The position numbers were made by a program, and so were the translations under genes. Under the pieces are notes generated by a model that saw only the letters and a list, made by a program, of their open reading frames with translations, was not told the origin of the DNA and did not search any database. Source: Anaerolineae bacterium (lineage in GTDB: Bacteria > Chloroflexota > Anaerolineae > Aggregatilineales > Phototrophicaceae). From it: a stretch of 64,000 bases of DNA. Position 1 is the first letter of the stretch. Each line of letters opens with the position of its first letter. Below are positions 1 through 9,247 of the stretch, piece after piece. The DNA is taken from the NCBI GenBank assembly GCA_023382675.1, contig JAHDWN010000001.1:100335-164334 (forward strand), written 5' to 3'.

Positions 1-165
1 AGGCGCATATTCACGCGCCATGGTAGCATCGTTAAGCCTCGTAACGACATTCCAACTCCGGGAACTCAGATAGCAAGTTGAGGAGATTTCTCCAGCACAG
101 GGATAACCATAGTTACTGGTTTATATCAGATACGGAGAACAGAATACAGGTTCGAGATCACAGCG

Positions 166-202
166 GCCTAAAACAACGACAAAGGCGCAGTTTTCTGCGC
201 CT
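166..202 (-). terminator. Intrinsic terminator of the oppA-oppB-oppC operon
   Basis: A perfect 8-bp inverted repeat (183-190 with 195-202, AGGCGCAG/CTGCGCCT, TTTT loop) lies 34 bases past the stop of the oppC-like gene. On the minus strand it is followed by an interrupted T-rich tract. This fits a rho-independent terminator for the transporter operon. Confidence 0.65.
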
Positions 203-235
203 CTGGGCAACTTCATAGTTCACTGAATTTTCGAC

Positions 236-1282
236 TTATTCGACGCCGCGCATCCTTGGATCAAGCGCATCGCGCAAGCCATCACCCAGGAAGTTGAAGG
301 CGAACATAACGACAAAAAGCGCCAGCGCAGGGAAAATCGCCTGATTCGGGTAGCTGCTAACAGCACGCGACCCCTCGGAGATCATGCTGCCCCAACTTGG
401 GGTCGGCACCTGCACTCCCAGACCGATGAAACTGAGGAATGCCTCGTAGGAAATGTACTGGGGTATGGTCAACGTCTCAGCGACGATCAGCGGCCCCATA
501 ATATTCGGAAGAATGTGCTGCCACATGATGCGCGGCGTGGTTGCGCCCATCGACTTCGCCGACTCGACGTATTCTTTTTCGCGTGCAGACAGCACCTGCC
601 CGCGCACCAGACGTGCCATCTGCATCCAGGATGTCAGGCCAATGCCGACAAAGATGAACAACAAACCGCCCATGCTCTTATCGAGCTGCCCCATCGCATA
701 TGCAAAAGAGCCAGGTTCAGGTGTAGCTGTGCTGAACCGGAAAAACGTCATCAAGAGGATGATAAAGAGCAGCGTCGGAAAGGCGTACATGATGTCCACA
801 ATTCGCATCATGGTGTTATCGATCCAGCCGCCAAAGTAGCCGGCGACCAATCCCCAGCCCACGCCCACGGCGAGCGCCAAAATAGGCCCAACTAAAGCTA
901 CGGCTAAGGAGATGCGCGTACCATAAACGATGCGGCTGAAAATATCGCGCCCCAGCTTGTCAGCGCCCAGCGGGTAGTCATTGTTGATCTTGACATAGCC
1001 GCCGTTTTCGACAGGAACCATGCTCGTAAAGACCTGTGTCACCCAGTAGGGTGCGCTGTCTCCACTGGGCAGATCCGTCTCGAAATAGGGCTTGATGGCA
1101 ATTGCATCGGCAAAGATCGCCAACAGAATAGTGAGGATGATGATGATGCCACCCAGCACTGCCAGCCGATTCCTGAGCAGGCGTTTGCCAGCGCTTGCCC
1201 AGAGGCTTTCGCCTTTTATATGTGTTTCGAGCTTGACCACGTCGGACGATTGCAGGTCTCGATTACCTTCTACGACTGCCAT
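236..1282 (-). CDS. oppC: Oligopeptide/dipeptide ABC transporter permease (OppC/DppC type)
   Basis: 348-residue inner-membrane permease of the OppC/DppC family. It has a cytoplasmic N-terminus, a first membrane span at about residues 38-60, a long extracytoplasmic loop, then five more spans. The EAA-type loop (EYVESAKSMGA...ILPN), which docks the ATPase, sits near residue 245. It is last in an operon after the oppA-like and oppB-like genes, 18 bases from oppB. It would form the channel with OppB for uptake of peptides or similar solutes. No ATPase gene follows here; candidate partners are encoded at 58.2-60.3 kb. The family call is secure, the substrate is unknown. Confidence 0.93.
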   Translation of the reverse strand: MAVVEGNRDLQSSDVVKLETHIKGESLWASAGKRLLRNRLAVLGGIIIILTILLAIFADAIAIKPYFETDLPSGDSAPYWVTQVFTSMVPVENGGYVKINNDYPLGADKLGRDIFSRIVYGTRISLAVALVGPILALAVGVGWGLVAGYFGGWIDNTMMRIVDIMYAFPTLLFIILLMTFFRFSTATPEPGSFAYAMGQLDKSMGGLLFIFVGIGLTSWMQMARLVRGQVLSAREKEYVESAKSMGATTPRIMWQHILPNIMGPLIVAETLTIPQYISYEAFLSFIGLGVQVPTPSWGSMISEGSRAVSSYPNQAIFPALALFVVMFAFNFLGDGLRDALDPRMRGVE

Positions 1283-1300
1283 GTTGGTCGACTTCCCATA

Positions 1301-2317
1301 CTAGCTGAGACGAATACGTGGGTCTAACCATGCATAGAGAATGTCGACCACCATATTCGCAAGCACTAAGAATCCGGCATACAACAAGATCGTCCCCATA
1401 ACGACCGTAAAGTCGCGATTAGTGACGCTGGTAACAAAATAGCGGCCCATGCCCGGAATAGCGAAAATCGTCTCTGCAACGAATGTTCCCGTGACGAGTA
1501 GGGCAAAGAGTGGGCCAATGACGGTGACTACAGGAATGAGAGCGTTCTTCAACGCATGAATAATCACAACGACCCGCTCTGACAAGCCTTTCGCGCGGGC
1601 GGTGCGAACGTAGTCTTCAGTCATTACCTGCAAGAGACTGGCCCGCGTCAGGCGCGCCAGAAGCGCGGAATAAGTGAACCCCAACGCGAACGATGGCAAG
1701 ATCGCCTGCTGGAGTGTTCCCCAGCCGGAAGCTGGAAGTAACTTCCACTGGACTCCAAACAAATACTGGAGCAACGGCGCGCTCACGATGATCGAAACTG
1801 AAACGCCGGTAATGGCGATGCCCATGCTGAGATAGTCCAGCCAGGAATTGCGGTTGAGCGCTGCGACCACCCCCGAAGGCACGCCAATAGCAACGGCCAC
1901 CACCAGCGCAGCTATGCCTAATTGAAACGATATGGGCAGATTTTCCAGGAAGAGCTGGTTGACCGTGCGGCTGCGGACGCGAAGAGACGGGCCAAAGTTC
2001 ATCCAGCGGAGATAGGTTTTTTCTCCCAGGAAAGGCAGAGGCATATTGATCAAATAGTCGTTGGTGAGAGAACGTCTGAACTCTTCGCCAGTGATTCGGG
2101 GAATGGTGATGTCAGTCAAGTATTTGAGATATTGTTCGGGCAGCGGGGCTGAGAGATTGAACTTTTCTTCCAGAGATCGCTGCACCGGCTCTGGCACGCC
2201 GCGCTCAGTATTGAACGGGCCGCCGGGTACGGAACGAAGCAAAATGAAGGTAATTGCTGAGACGACCAGAAGGACTAACATCATCCACAACAAACGGCGA
2301 ATTATAAAGACTGCCAT
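1301..2317 (-). CDS. oppB: Oligopeptide/dipeptide ABC transporter permease (OppB/DppB type)
   Basis: 338-residue permease of the OppB/DppB family, with the usual first span directly at the N-terminus (starting MAVFIIRRLLWMM), a long periplasmic-side loop (about residues 30-130) and five further spans. The EAA loop (DYVRTARAKGL...KNALIPV) lies near residues 230-255. It is the middle gene of the binding-protein/permease operon and pairs with the OppC-like protein. Length and topology are typical. The transported substrate cannot be read from the sequence. Confidence 0.94.
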   Translation of the reverse strand: MAVFIIRRLLWMMLVLLVVSAITFILLRSVPGGPFNTERGVPEPVQRSLEEKFNLSAPLPEQYLKYLTDITIPRITGEEFRRSLTNDYLINMPLPFLGEKTYLRWMNFGPSLRVRSRTVNQLFLENLPISFQLGIAALVVAVAIGVPSGVVAALNRNSWLDYLSMGIAITGVSVSIIVSAPLLQYLFGVQWKLLPASGWGTLQQAILPSFALGFTYSALLARLTRASLLQVMTEDYVRTARAKGLSERVVVIIHALKNALIPVVTVIGPLFALLVTGTFVAETIFAIPGMGRYFVTSVTNRDFTVVMGTILLYAGFLVLANMVVDILYAWLDPRIRLS

Positions 2318-2441
2318 AGCGCCCGTTCATTTCTTTCTAGGCCTGGGACGCATGCCCCACAGCCTCTCAGTCAGTAGCGACGAGGGGCGGGCCTCGAGTG
2401 AAGGCCTCGCCCCTCCTCTCAAGCGTTATCCACGTGGGAGA

Positions 2442-4121
2442 TTAGCGGTTGATGTCCCACTTCTCGTAGTGTTCACGTGTGATATTGGAATATGTGCGTG
2501 TGATGCCAGGTGCAGTAAGGTCGTCGGTCACATAGTAGTAGATCGGCGCCATTGCGGGGTCATCATGCACCAGAATCTGTTCCGCCTGCGCATACAGATT
2601 GATACGTTCTTCAACCGTCGGCGCGGCGAATCCCTGGTCGATGAGCGCGTCGTAATCGCTGTTGGTCCAGTGCGTGTCGTTCTCTTCGATCAGGTCGCTG
2701 TGGAAGCCAGCATCATAGTAGAAGTTGTGCGCATCTGGATAGTCATAGCACCAGCCGGCGCGGTAGACATCGTAGTTACCACGGGTGTCCAGGTAGGTCG
2801 CGAAATCGGCGGTGGCGATCTGAACGGTCACGCCGAGGGTTTCCGACCACATCTGCTGGATCGCCTGGGCGATGGTGCTGTGGAGCGTGTTTTCATTGTG
2901 GAACAGGGTCAGGTTGAAGTCGCTGGCCGACTTACCCACATCGGTAAGATACTCTTCCCACAGAGCACTGGCAGCCGCAGCGTCGCTGAACACGCCGCCT
3001 TCGGGGAACTGCGCCAGGACTGGCGCCGCGTTGAGCGATGGCAGCGCGAAGAAGTTCGCGGGGATTTCGCCGGCGCCGAGGACATCCTCAGTGATGGCCG
3101 CGCGATCGATGGCCATCGAGAAGGCGAGACGCGCACGCGCATCCGTGAACGGCTCACGCTCGACGTTGAAGCCATAGTAGTAAGTGCAGGTACCCGGCGA
3201 GACCGCGTAAGCCGCGCTCAGTTCGGCGCTCGCGCGAACACGGTCGATTTCCGTCCCTGGCACTTCCGAGACATCCAACGTGCCCGCTTCGAAGTTGGTG
3301 AGCTGAACAGTTTCGTCCAGGAAGACGAACTGAACTTCGTCGATGCTGGATGACGGAACGGCGTCGGTTCCAGGCCACAGCGGGTTCTTGATCATAGTCA
3401 GGCTGCCGCCGTCGCCGCGCACCCATTCCTTAAGGGCAAATGGGCCATAAGTCGCGATGTTTTCCGGGTCGATCCAGAACTCAGCATATTCATCGATAAT
3501 CGACTGTGGTTGCGCCATGAAGCCCCACATACCGAAGATCAGCGGGGTTACCGACGAAGCGCGCGCCATTGTCACTTCCAAAGTGGTGGCATCGACTGCA
3601 CGAATAGCGACATCTTCCATCGCACCTTCACCGCTGGCATAGGCCAAGCCACCGGCGATCCAGGGCTGATAGACATAGAGGTAGGGCGACGCGGTTTCGG
3701 GGCTGAGCGCACGCAGGATGCCATAGGCGAAGTCCTGCGCCGTCACAAACATTGGGTTGCCGTCGGCATCAGTCAGTTGTTCGACCGCGCCGCTACCGGC
3801 GTTGTAGCGCACCCAGGGTACATCCGGGCGAATGCTAAAGGTGTAAGTCAGGCCGTCATCAGAAACCGTCCAGCCAGTTGCCATTCCGGGTTCAGCTGCG
3901 GCAGTTTCCTCATTGATGCGCACAAGCCCGACGAACAATTCGTCGATAACCTGCACGGATGGCACATCTTCGGCAAGCGCGGGGTCAATCGTCGGAATAT
4001 CGCTCGAACCCATCTGCCGCCCGGTGACCAACACCTTGGGCTCGTCCTGCGCGCCGACAACACCGCCGATGAGGGCGACGAAGAGCGCCAGGAGCAGCAC
4101 AAAGAACAAACCCTTCTTCAT
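2442..4121 (-). CDS. oppA: Peptide ABC transporter substrate-binding protein (SBP family 5)
   Basis: Family 5 extracellular solute-binding protein, about 559 residues, that captures peptides or related ligands outside the membrane. I start it at the ATG at 4121 (MKKGLFFVLLL) because AGGAGG lies six bases upstream; a longer open frame to 4217 has no such site. The N-terminus is a Sec signal peptide that probably ends at VGA/QDE. There is no lipobox cysteine, so it is either released, or held by some other means, which is less usual for an OppA. First gene of the operon with the two permeases; a promoter candidate lies at 4213-4241. Confidence 0.93.
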   Translation of the reverse strand: MKKGLFFVLLLALFVALIGGVVGAQDEPKVLVTGRQMGSSDIPTIDPALAEDVPSVQVIDELFVGLVRINEETAAAEPGMATGWTVSDDGLTYTFSIRPDVPWVRYNAGSGAVEQLTDADGNPMFVTAQDFAYGILRALSPETASPYLYVYQPWIAGGLAYASGEGAMEDVAIRAVDATTLEVTMARASSVTPLIFGMWGFMAQPQSIIDEYAEFWIDPENIATYGPFALKEWVRGDGGSLTMIKNPLWPGTDAVPSSSIDEVQFVFLDETVQLTNFEAGTLDVSEVPGTEIDRVRASAELSAAYAVSPGTCTYYYGFNVEREPFTDARARLAFSMAIDRAAITEDVLGAGEIPANFFALPSLNAAPVLAQFPEGGVFSDAAAASALWEEYLTDVGKSASDFNLTLFHNENTLHSTIAQAIQQMWSETLGVTVQIATADFATYLDTRGNYDVYRAGWCYDYPDAHNFYYDAGFHSDLIEENDTHWTNSDYDALIDQGFAAPTVEERINLYAQAEQILVHDDPAMAPIYYYVTDDLTAPGITRTYSNITREHYEKWDINR

Positions 4122-4212
4122 AGAAATCCTCCTGAAGCGAGCACTATTTTGTGGTCGAGGGAGAAGATTCTGTTCCCTCATGACCATCAGCGATAGCTGA
4201 ACTGACGGTGAA

Positions 4213-4241
4213 AACATAACACGTCTTCAAAGCTGTTGCAA
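4213..4241 (-). promoter_or_regulatory. Candidate sigma-70 promoter of the oppABC operon
   Basis: On the minus strand TTGCAA (4236-4241) and TATGTT (4213-4218) are separated by exactly 17 bases, each 4/6 to consensus. It would give a leader of about 85 nt before the oppA start at 4121. It lies between the terminator that follows map and the oppA gene, so the transporter is probably transcribed independently of the ribosomal cluster. Confidence 0.4.
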
Positions 4242-4277
4242 ACAGTTATTCCTCCCACGAACTGGCTATTATGAACA

Positions 4278-4308
4278 CAAAAACTGCCTCTGATTCGCCA
4301 ATCAGGGG
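4278..4308 (-). terminator. Intrinsic terminator downstream of map (end of the long ribosomal cluster)
   Basis: A 9-bp stem (4287-4295 with 4300-4308, one G-T pair, loop CGCC) is followed on the minus strand by CAGTTTTTG. It lies about 85 bases after the map stop codon and before the oppA promoter candidate, so it marks the end of the str-S10-spc-secY-adk-map transcription unit. Confidence 0.72.
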
Positions 4309-4392
4309 ATACGAACTAACTACTCAGGATAGCTGGGATCGGTTCAGTCTCGACGTGAGAACGAAGTTCAGTGCTTTCAATAAACGCCTGTC

Positions 4393-5205
4393 TCAGGGCA
4401 GCGTCAAAATAATGGGATCGCCATCGGTAACTGCGATAGTATGTTCGTAGTGAGCACACAGCGAACGATCTTTGGTGACGACCGTCCACTTATCATTGAG
4501 TTCCTGCAATTCGGCACGTCCGGCGATCACCATCGGCTCGATGGCGAAGGTCATGCCGGGCTGGAGCGGCACACTGATAAAGTTCAGGCGTCGCGCTTTT
4601 GCGCCACTCGGCCACCAATTGGGAACCTGCGGCTCCTCATGCATCATCTTGCCGACGCCGTGGCCGGTGTACTCGCGCGCGACACTGTAGCCATGCCGGG
4701 CAACGTAATTGCCTGTGGCTAGCGCAACGTCTCGGGTCTCGTGCGGTAAAACGGAGGCGTGTATGGCTTCGTAGAGCGCGCCTTCTGTTACTTCCAGCAG
4801 GCGCAGAACCGATGGCGCAACTTCGCCGACTGCCCACGTATAAGCACTGTCGCCGACAAAGCCCTGATAGGTGCAACCGCAGTCCAGACTGATGATGTCG
4901 CCCTCTTTGAGCACGCGTTTCGGTGACGGAATTCCATGTACCAATTCGTGATTGAGCGAAGCGGTGATGGTAGCCGGAAAATCAGGCGAATCCTTCTTGG
5001 GATAGCCTTTGAAGACGGGAGTCGCCCCATGATCGCGGATGACAGTCTCTGCAATCTGGTCTAATTCCGCCGTGCTGACGCCAGGGCGCACAGCATCGCG
5101 CATCGCCATATGCGCCTGATAAACGACCTGCCCTGCTGCGCGCATTGCATCAATCTCATCGGGTGTTTTGAGATGAATTTCCAACCCGTTGACAGAGATG
5201 TTCAT
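4393..5205 (-). CDS. map: Methionine aminopeptidase, type I
   Basis: 270-residue methionyl aminopeptidase that removes the initiator methionine from new proteins, with two metal ions. The five metal ligands are recognisable: Asp in SLDCG, Asp in VGDSA, His in GHGVGKMMHEEP, Glu in FAIEPMV and Glu in HYEHTIAV. The substrate histidine of the HEEP segment is also present. Length matches the family plus a short N-terminal strand. It closes the cluster after adk (42 bases away), the classic secY-adk-map order. Confidence 0.96.
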   Translation of the reverse strand: MNISVNGLEIHLKTPDEIDAMRAAGQVVYQAHMAMRDAVRPGVSTAELDQIAETVIRDHGATPVFKGYPKKDSPDFPATITASLNHELVHGIPSPKRVLKEGDIISLDCGCTYQGFVGDSAYTWAVGEVAPSVLRLLEVTEGALYEAIHASVLPHETRDVALATGNYVARHGYSVAREYTGHGVGKMMHEEPQVPNWWPSGAKARRLNFISVPLQPGMTFAIEPMVIAGRAELQELNDKWTVVTKDRSLCAHYEHTIAVTDGDPIILTLP

Positions 5206-5247
5206 AAGCAGCTTCCCAACTCTCGGATGTCAGTCTGCCGCATCCGC

Positions 5248-5961
5248 TTAATTGCGAGCGTCAATGGCAGCTTTGACCGCCGCACTCACCGTTTCTATCG
5301 ATTGATCCGCATCGATGCGCACGAGCAGGCCCGGTCGCTTCTGTTCATAGTATGTGATCAGAGGTGCTGTCAATTCCCTGAACGTGTCAATGCGCTTGAG
5401 AATGGCATGAGCATTGGCATCGTCAGGCCGGCGGGAAAGCACGCCACCGGTAGATTCGACTGCACGTAATCTTGGCGGATACTCGTTCTGTGGGTGATCG
5501 ACGAATTTCCATTCGGTGATGCCATCGTCGTTGAAATAAATGTTGTAGGTTTTACCGGTCGCATCCGACTTCACGCGTCCAAAGGAGCGTTTGAAAGCCG
5601 TGTAGAAATCCAGCTCCAAAAGCAGCACCGCATTGACGTGCGCGCCCCGCTTCTCAAGATATTGATCCAACCATGCGGCCTGGGCGGGCGTCCGCGGGAA
5701 ACCATCGAAAATGACACCATTCTTCGCGTCGTCCTGTCCAAGGCGATCTTCGACCACGGCGTTGGTCGTGTCGTCATCGATCAGCTTGCCTTCCGCCATG
5801 ATCTGCTGAATTTTCTGTGCCAGCGGATCTGTGCGCGTTTTCATCGCGCGGAAGAGGTCGCCGGTCGAAACCTGGGGAATGCCATAGGTTTCTTGAATGA
5901 CTCGCGCCTGTTCGCCTTTACCAGCCCCCTGGACTCCCATAAGAATAATATACAGGCTCAT
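5248..5961 (-). CDS. adk: Adenylate kinase with an altered P-loop
   Basis: 237-residue adenylate kinase (ATP + AMP to 2 ADP). The phosphate loop at residues 9-18 reads GVQGAGKGEQ, where the family normally has GxPGxGKGTQ: the proline is Gln11 and the threonine is Glu17. The AMP-binding STGDLFR and DGFPRT segments are normal. The lid region (about 125-175) is of the long type without the four zinc cysteines, but has an insert with NIYFNDDG. Sits between secY (75 bases) and map. A terminator-like hairpin precedes it, so it may be partly uncoupled from secY. The fold and role are secure; the altered P-loop makes activity worth testing. Confidence 0.9.
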   Translation of the reverse strand: MSLYIILMGVQGAGKGEQARVIQETYGIPQVSTGDLFRAMKTRTDPLAQKIQQIMAEGKLIDDDTTNAVVEDRLGQDDAKNGVIFDGFPRTPAQAAWLDQYLEKRGAHVNAVLLLELDFYTAFKRSFGRVKSDATGKTYNIYFNDDGITEWKFVDHPQNEYPPRLRAVESTGGVLSRRPDDANAHAILKRIDTFRELTAPLITYYEQKRPGLLVRIDADQSIETVSAAVKAAIDARN

Positions 5962-5989
5962 GTCTTACCCTTGCGCTAAGCTGCTATGC

Positions 5990-6018
5990 AAAGAGGGCGA
6001 GACCCATGGCTCGCCCTC
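5990..6018 (-). terminator. Terminator-like hairpin between secY and adk
   Basis: A perfect 9-bp inverted repeat (5993-6001 GAGGGCGAG with 6010-6018 CTCGCCCTC, 8-base loop) is followed on the minus strand by a short TTTG. It lies 19 bases after the secY stop. The U tract is short, so it may act as a partial terminator or mRNA-stability element that lowers adk-map expression relative to the ribosomal genes. Confidence 0.55.
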
Positions 6019-6036
6019 GATTTGTCGATGGTTCCG

Positions 6037-7359
6037 CTAGCGAACGTAGCGGTCGTAGTTGCGCATCGCAAGCTGGGCTTCGATCTGCCGCAGCGTTTCT
6101 GTGACGACGCTGACCACGATGATCAAGGCCGAGCCGCTAAGCACCAGTGCTGGATTTCCAGCGACGCCCGATACGGCTTCATTCGGAAACAGAAGACGAT
6201 TGAACGTGTCGACGATGCCCGGAACGACGGCGATCAAGCCCAGGAAAAGCGCCCCGATGAGCACAATACGCCGGGTGACGCGGATAATGTAATCCTGGGT
6301 CTTCTTGCCTGGTCGGATACCGGGTATGAAGCCGCCGTTGCGCTGGAGATTTTCCGCCAAATTCTGGTTGCCGATCATGACTTCTGAGTAGATGAAGGTG
6401 AAGCCGACCACCAGGAAGAAGTAGAAGCCCCAGTAGAAAAGCCCTTGTTGCTGGCCGAAAGATTCGGTGATCGACCGACCAACCGGCCCTTCAGGGAACA
6501 GATTGACCAGAAGCGCAGGCAACGCGACAATCGACTGCGCAAAAATCAGCGGGATCATGCCGACAGGGTTGACACGTAGAGGAATGTGTGTTGCTGCCCC
6601 CCCATATTGTTTGTTGCCACGCACCCGCTTGCCATACTGAACGGGAATACGTCGAACAGCTTCCTGAATGATGACCACACCGATAACACTGAGCACAGTG
6701 ATGACGATGAAGACAATCAGATGAACCTCAGGCCGTGGCGAGCTGGTCAATAGCTGTTGCAGATTCGACGGCGTACGCGCAACGATACCAGCGAAGATGA
6801 TGATCGACAAGCCATTGCCAATACCGTCTTCTGTGATCAGGTTACCGAGCCAAACCGCGAACATTGTCCCTGCGGTCATTGTGATAATGACCGTGATGGT
6901 CAGGAGGAAATCAGCGCCGAAACCAGGAATGATCGACTGTCCGCCACCAATGAAAGCGTTGAAGATGTTGATCTGGCTGACCGTTTGCAAAATTGCCATC
7001 GGGATTGCCAGAAAATAGGTGTAGTTTTCCAGTTTCTCGCGCCCACCCGGCTCCCGCTGCATCTGTTCCAGGCTTGGAATGAGCGGCGTCAGGACCTGCA
7101 AAATAATGGATGCAGTGATGTAGGGATAGACGCCGTTGGCAATGATGCTGAAGTTCTGCAACGCACCACCGCTCAACAGGTTCAGCACGTTAAAAATCCC
7201 TGCTCCCTCACTGGTGAGAAGCTGAGAGAGCGCATTGCGGTCGACGCCAATCACCGGCACATGGGCAACAAACTGATAAATGACCAGAATCAGACCGGTA
7301 ATCAGCAGCTTGTTGCGCAAATCCGGTAGTTTATAGGCATTGCGAAGAGCCGATAGCAT
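6037..7359 (-). CDS. secY: Preprotein translocase subunit SecY
   Basis: 440-residue channel subunit of the Sec translocon, with ten predicted membrane spans spread over the whole length. It begins MLSALRNAYKLPDLRNK and has the typical plug region after span 1 and basic cytoplasmic loops (for example RRIPVQYGKRVRG near residue 235 and IRPGKKTQDY near 355) that contact SecA and the ribosome. Placed after rplO with a 178-base gap and before adk, as in most spc operons. Confidence 0.97.
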   Translation of the reverse strand: MLSALRNAYKLPDLRNKLLITGLILVIYQFVAHVPVIGVDRNALSQLLTSEGAGIFNVLNLLSGGALQNFSIIANGVYPYITASIILQVLTPLIPSLEQMQREPGGREKLENYTYFLAIPMAILQTVSQINIFNAFIGGGQSIIPGFGADFLLTITVIITMTAGTMFAVWLGNLITEDGIGNGLSIIIFAGIVARTPSNLQQLLTSSPRPEVHLIVFIVITVLSVIGVVIIQEAVRRIPVQYGKRVRGNKQYGGAATHIPLRVNPVGMIPLIFAQSIVALPALLVNLFPEGPVGRSITESFGQQQGLFYWGFYFFLVVGFTFIYSEVMIGNQNLAENLQRNGGFIPGIRPGKKTQDYIIRVTRRIVLIGALFLGLIAVVPGIVDTFNRLLFPNEAVSGVAGNPALVLSGSALIIVVSVVTETLRQIEAQLAMRNYDRYVR

Positions 7360-7495
7360 TCTCGAATTCCTTGCTAACTTGCGAGTGAAGATCTGTCCAT
7401 AACCGGCAAAACGGTACGAGTATAGCGATTATTTGCCGATCACACGATAAGCCGAGGAAATACCGGACCGCTTTGCTGGTGTCGTGAGAACATCA

Positions 7496-7518
7496 GCCCG
7501 ATGCGAGCAGCACCGGGC
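7496..7518 (-). other. Hairpin in the rplO-secY intergenic region
   Basis: The 178-base gap between rplO and secY contains a 9-bp stem (7496-7504 with 7510-7518, one G-T pair, 5-base loop) about 20 bases after the rplO stop. No T tract follows, so it is not a clear terminator; a processing site or stability element is possible. A TATACT sequence further on could be a -10 element, but no convincing -35 accompanies it. Confidence 0.35.
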
Positions 7519-7537
7519 GTATCCTCGACAGATATTC

Positions 7538-8062
7538 CTAGCTCTGCTGCTGTGCTTTGAGGGCAGCAAGCTGTTCTTTGGTGATCTTCTTGATCGTGGC
7601 CCGCGCACCTTTCAAGAGCAAAGGCAGTTGTTCGGTTGTACCGCCAGCATCGGCGATTTTCTGTGCCGCGCTCTTCGTGAACCGGTGGGCCTTGACGGTG
7701 AGCGTCTTGCTCAGCGTCCCATTGCCGAGAATGACGACCGGTTTATCCGTGCCGCGAACGAAGCCACGCTCCGCCAACAGTTCCGGTGTAACGACTGTGC
7801 CAGCTTCAAAGCTATCGAGTTGCTCCACCTTCACTTCTTGATAGTAAATCTTGAATAGATTGGTGAAACCACGCCGAAACGGCAAGCGCCGGACAAGGGA
7901 AAGCTGACCGCCTTCGAAGTACGCGGCTTTCATTGCGCCGCGAGCGCCCTGACCTTTGGTGCCGCGACCGGCAGTTTTACCTTTGCCAGCGGCGATACCA
8001 CGACCAACGCGAGTCTTGCGCGTGACCGAGCCGCGTGCAGGCCTGAGTTCATGCAATTTCAT
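7538..8062 (-). CDS. rplO: 50S ribosomal protein L15
   Basis: 174-residue L15, starting [22 protein letters not shown], with the Gly/Arg/Lys-rich N-terminal extension that threads into 23S rRNA and the globular C-terminal domain. The C-terminus runs on about 25 residues past the usual end ([13 protein letters not shown]...), rich in Lys, Ala and Gln. It overlaps the rpmD stop by four bases, which suggests coupled translation. Confidence 0.96.
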   Translation of the reverse strand: MKLHELRPARGSVTRKTRVGRGIAAGKGKTAGRGTKGQGARGAMKAAYFEGGQLSLVRRLPFRRGFTNLFKIYYQEVKVEQLDSFEAGTVVTPELLAERGFVRGTDKPVVILGNGTLSKTLTVKAHRFTKSAAQKIADAGGTTEQLPLLLKGARATIKKITKEQLAALKAQQQS

Positions 8063-8253
8063 GCGTGTACCTCTTCTACCTTGACCAGGTGCTGCACCTT
8101 GAAGATCATCCCTCGAATGGCGGGATCATCCCGATGCTCAACGGTCTGGTGCATCCGCTTAAGCCCCAGGGCACGCACGGTCGCTTTCTGGTCTTTCGCA
8201 AAGCCAATCGGGCTTCTCACCAGTGTGACCTTCAGCATATTGGTTTTAGTCAT
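8059..8253 (-). CDS. rpmD: 50S ribosomal protein L30
   Basis: Small 64-residue L30 with the usual [11 protein letters not shown] start motif and the [18 protein letters not shown] core (here [11 protein letters not shown]). The ATG at 8253 overlaps the end of rpsE by eight bases; an alternative ATG at 8238 would begin at MLKVTL. Part of the spc gene order rpsE-rpmD-rplO. Confidence 0.94.
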   Translation of the reverse strand: MTKTNMLKVTLVRSPIGFAKDQKATVRALGLKRMHQTVEHRDDPAIRGMIFKVQHLVKVEEVHA

Positions 8254-8851
8254 TTGTGTTCACCTTCCGATGGCGTTCCCAGAACGGGCGAACGTCATCG
8301 ATCTCCTTTCCGCGCATGGCGGCCAGCTCTTCCGGGCTGCGCAGCATCTCCAGCGCCGCCAACGTCGCCATGGCAACGTTCAGCAGGTTGTTGCTTCCCT
8401 GGCTTTTCGTCAGGATATCGCGCACACCAGCGGCTTCCAGCACCGCGCGGACACCACCACCGGCGATCACACCCGTGCCGGGCGCAGCCGGGCGCAATAG
8501 AACCTTGGCCCCGCCATAACGCGCGACAACCGGATGCGGAATCGTCGTGCCAGACAGCTTGACGGTTTGCATCGAGCGCTTGGCACGTTCAGAGCTTTTG
8601 CGAATGGCATCCGGAACTGCACGCGCCTTGCCCACGCCCAAACCGACGCGGCCCTTGGTATCCCCTACGACGACAACCGTGCGGAAAGCAAAGCGTCGCC
8701 CACCCTTGATCACCTTAGCGACGCGCGCAATATCGATGACGCGCTCGTCGAGTTCTTCTTTTTCCTCGCGTTCCCGGCGGTCGCCACGTGGCTCACGCTT
8801 GTCGCGCTTGTCGCGTTTTTCACGCGGTTGCTTTCCTTTTTCGTCTGCCAT
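8246..8851 (-). CDS. rpsE: 30S ribosomal protein S5
   Basis: 201-residue S5. Residues from about 37 onward match the family ([19 protein letters not shown], then [14 protein letters not shown] and the C-terminal ATLAALEML region). Ahead of this is an extension of about 36 residues made almost only of Lys, Arg, Glu and Asp. S5 helps decoding fidelity and mRNA unwinding at the entry site. Fourteen bases after rplR in the spc cluster. Confidence 0.96.
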   Translation of the reverse strand: MADEKGKQPREKRDKRDKREPRGDRREREEKEELDERVIDIARVAKVIKGGRRFAFRTVVVVGDTKGRVGLGVGKARAVPDAIRKSSERAKRSMQTVKLSGTTIPHPVVARYGGAKVLLRPAAPGTGVIAGGGVRAVLEAAGVRDILTKSQGSNNLLNVAMATLAALEMLRSPEELAAMRGKEIDDVRPFWERHRKVNTND

Positions 8852-8865
8852 AGTTTGCTCCAGAC

Positions 8866-9237
8866 TCAGAATTCCAAGCCGCCTTCACGCGCGCCTTCTG
8901 CCAACGCCGATACGCGACCAAAATAGCGATAACCACCACGATCAAAGACTACACGGCCGATGCCCGCCGCCTTGGCGCGCTGAGCGACGACCGCGCCAAC
9001 GAGTTTGGCTGCTTCTGTCTTCGTCTTGCCTTCGAGCTGCGCAGCGACTTCTTTATCGATGGTCGAGGCAGACACGAGCGTGTGCCCAGACTGATCATCA
9101 ATCACCTGCGCATAGATGTTGGCGGTACTGCGAAAGACATTCAGACGCGGGCGATCTGCCGTGCCGCTGACCTTCGCACGTACACGACGATGGCGACGAA
9201 GGCGGTCTTCCCGCTTCTTCCTGGCTAGCTTCGTCAT
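8866..9237 (-). CDS. rplR: 50S ribosomal protein L18
   Basis: 123-residue L18, the 5S rRNA-binding protein. The basic N-terminus ([20 protein letters not shown]) and the segment [20 protein letters not shown] are characteristic, and the C-terminal [17 protein letters not shown] is normal. Located between rplF and rpsE in standard order. Confidence 0.97.
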   Translation of the reverse strand: MTKLARKKREDRLRRHRRVRAKVSGTADRPRLNVFRSTANIYAQVIDDQSGHTLVSASTIDKEVAAQLEGKTKTEAAKLVGAVVAQRAKAAGIGRVVFDRGGYRYFGRVSALAEGAREGGLEF

Positions 9238-9247
9238 GTTCTATCCT

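Noticed and set aside
2061..3353. Long open frame on the plus strand opposite oppA
   Set aside because: It mirrors the codon structure of a clear binding-protein gene on the other strand and shows no motif or ribosome site.
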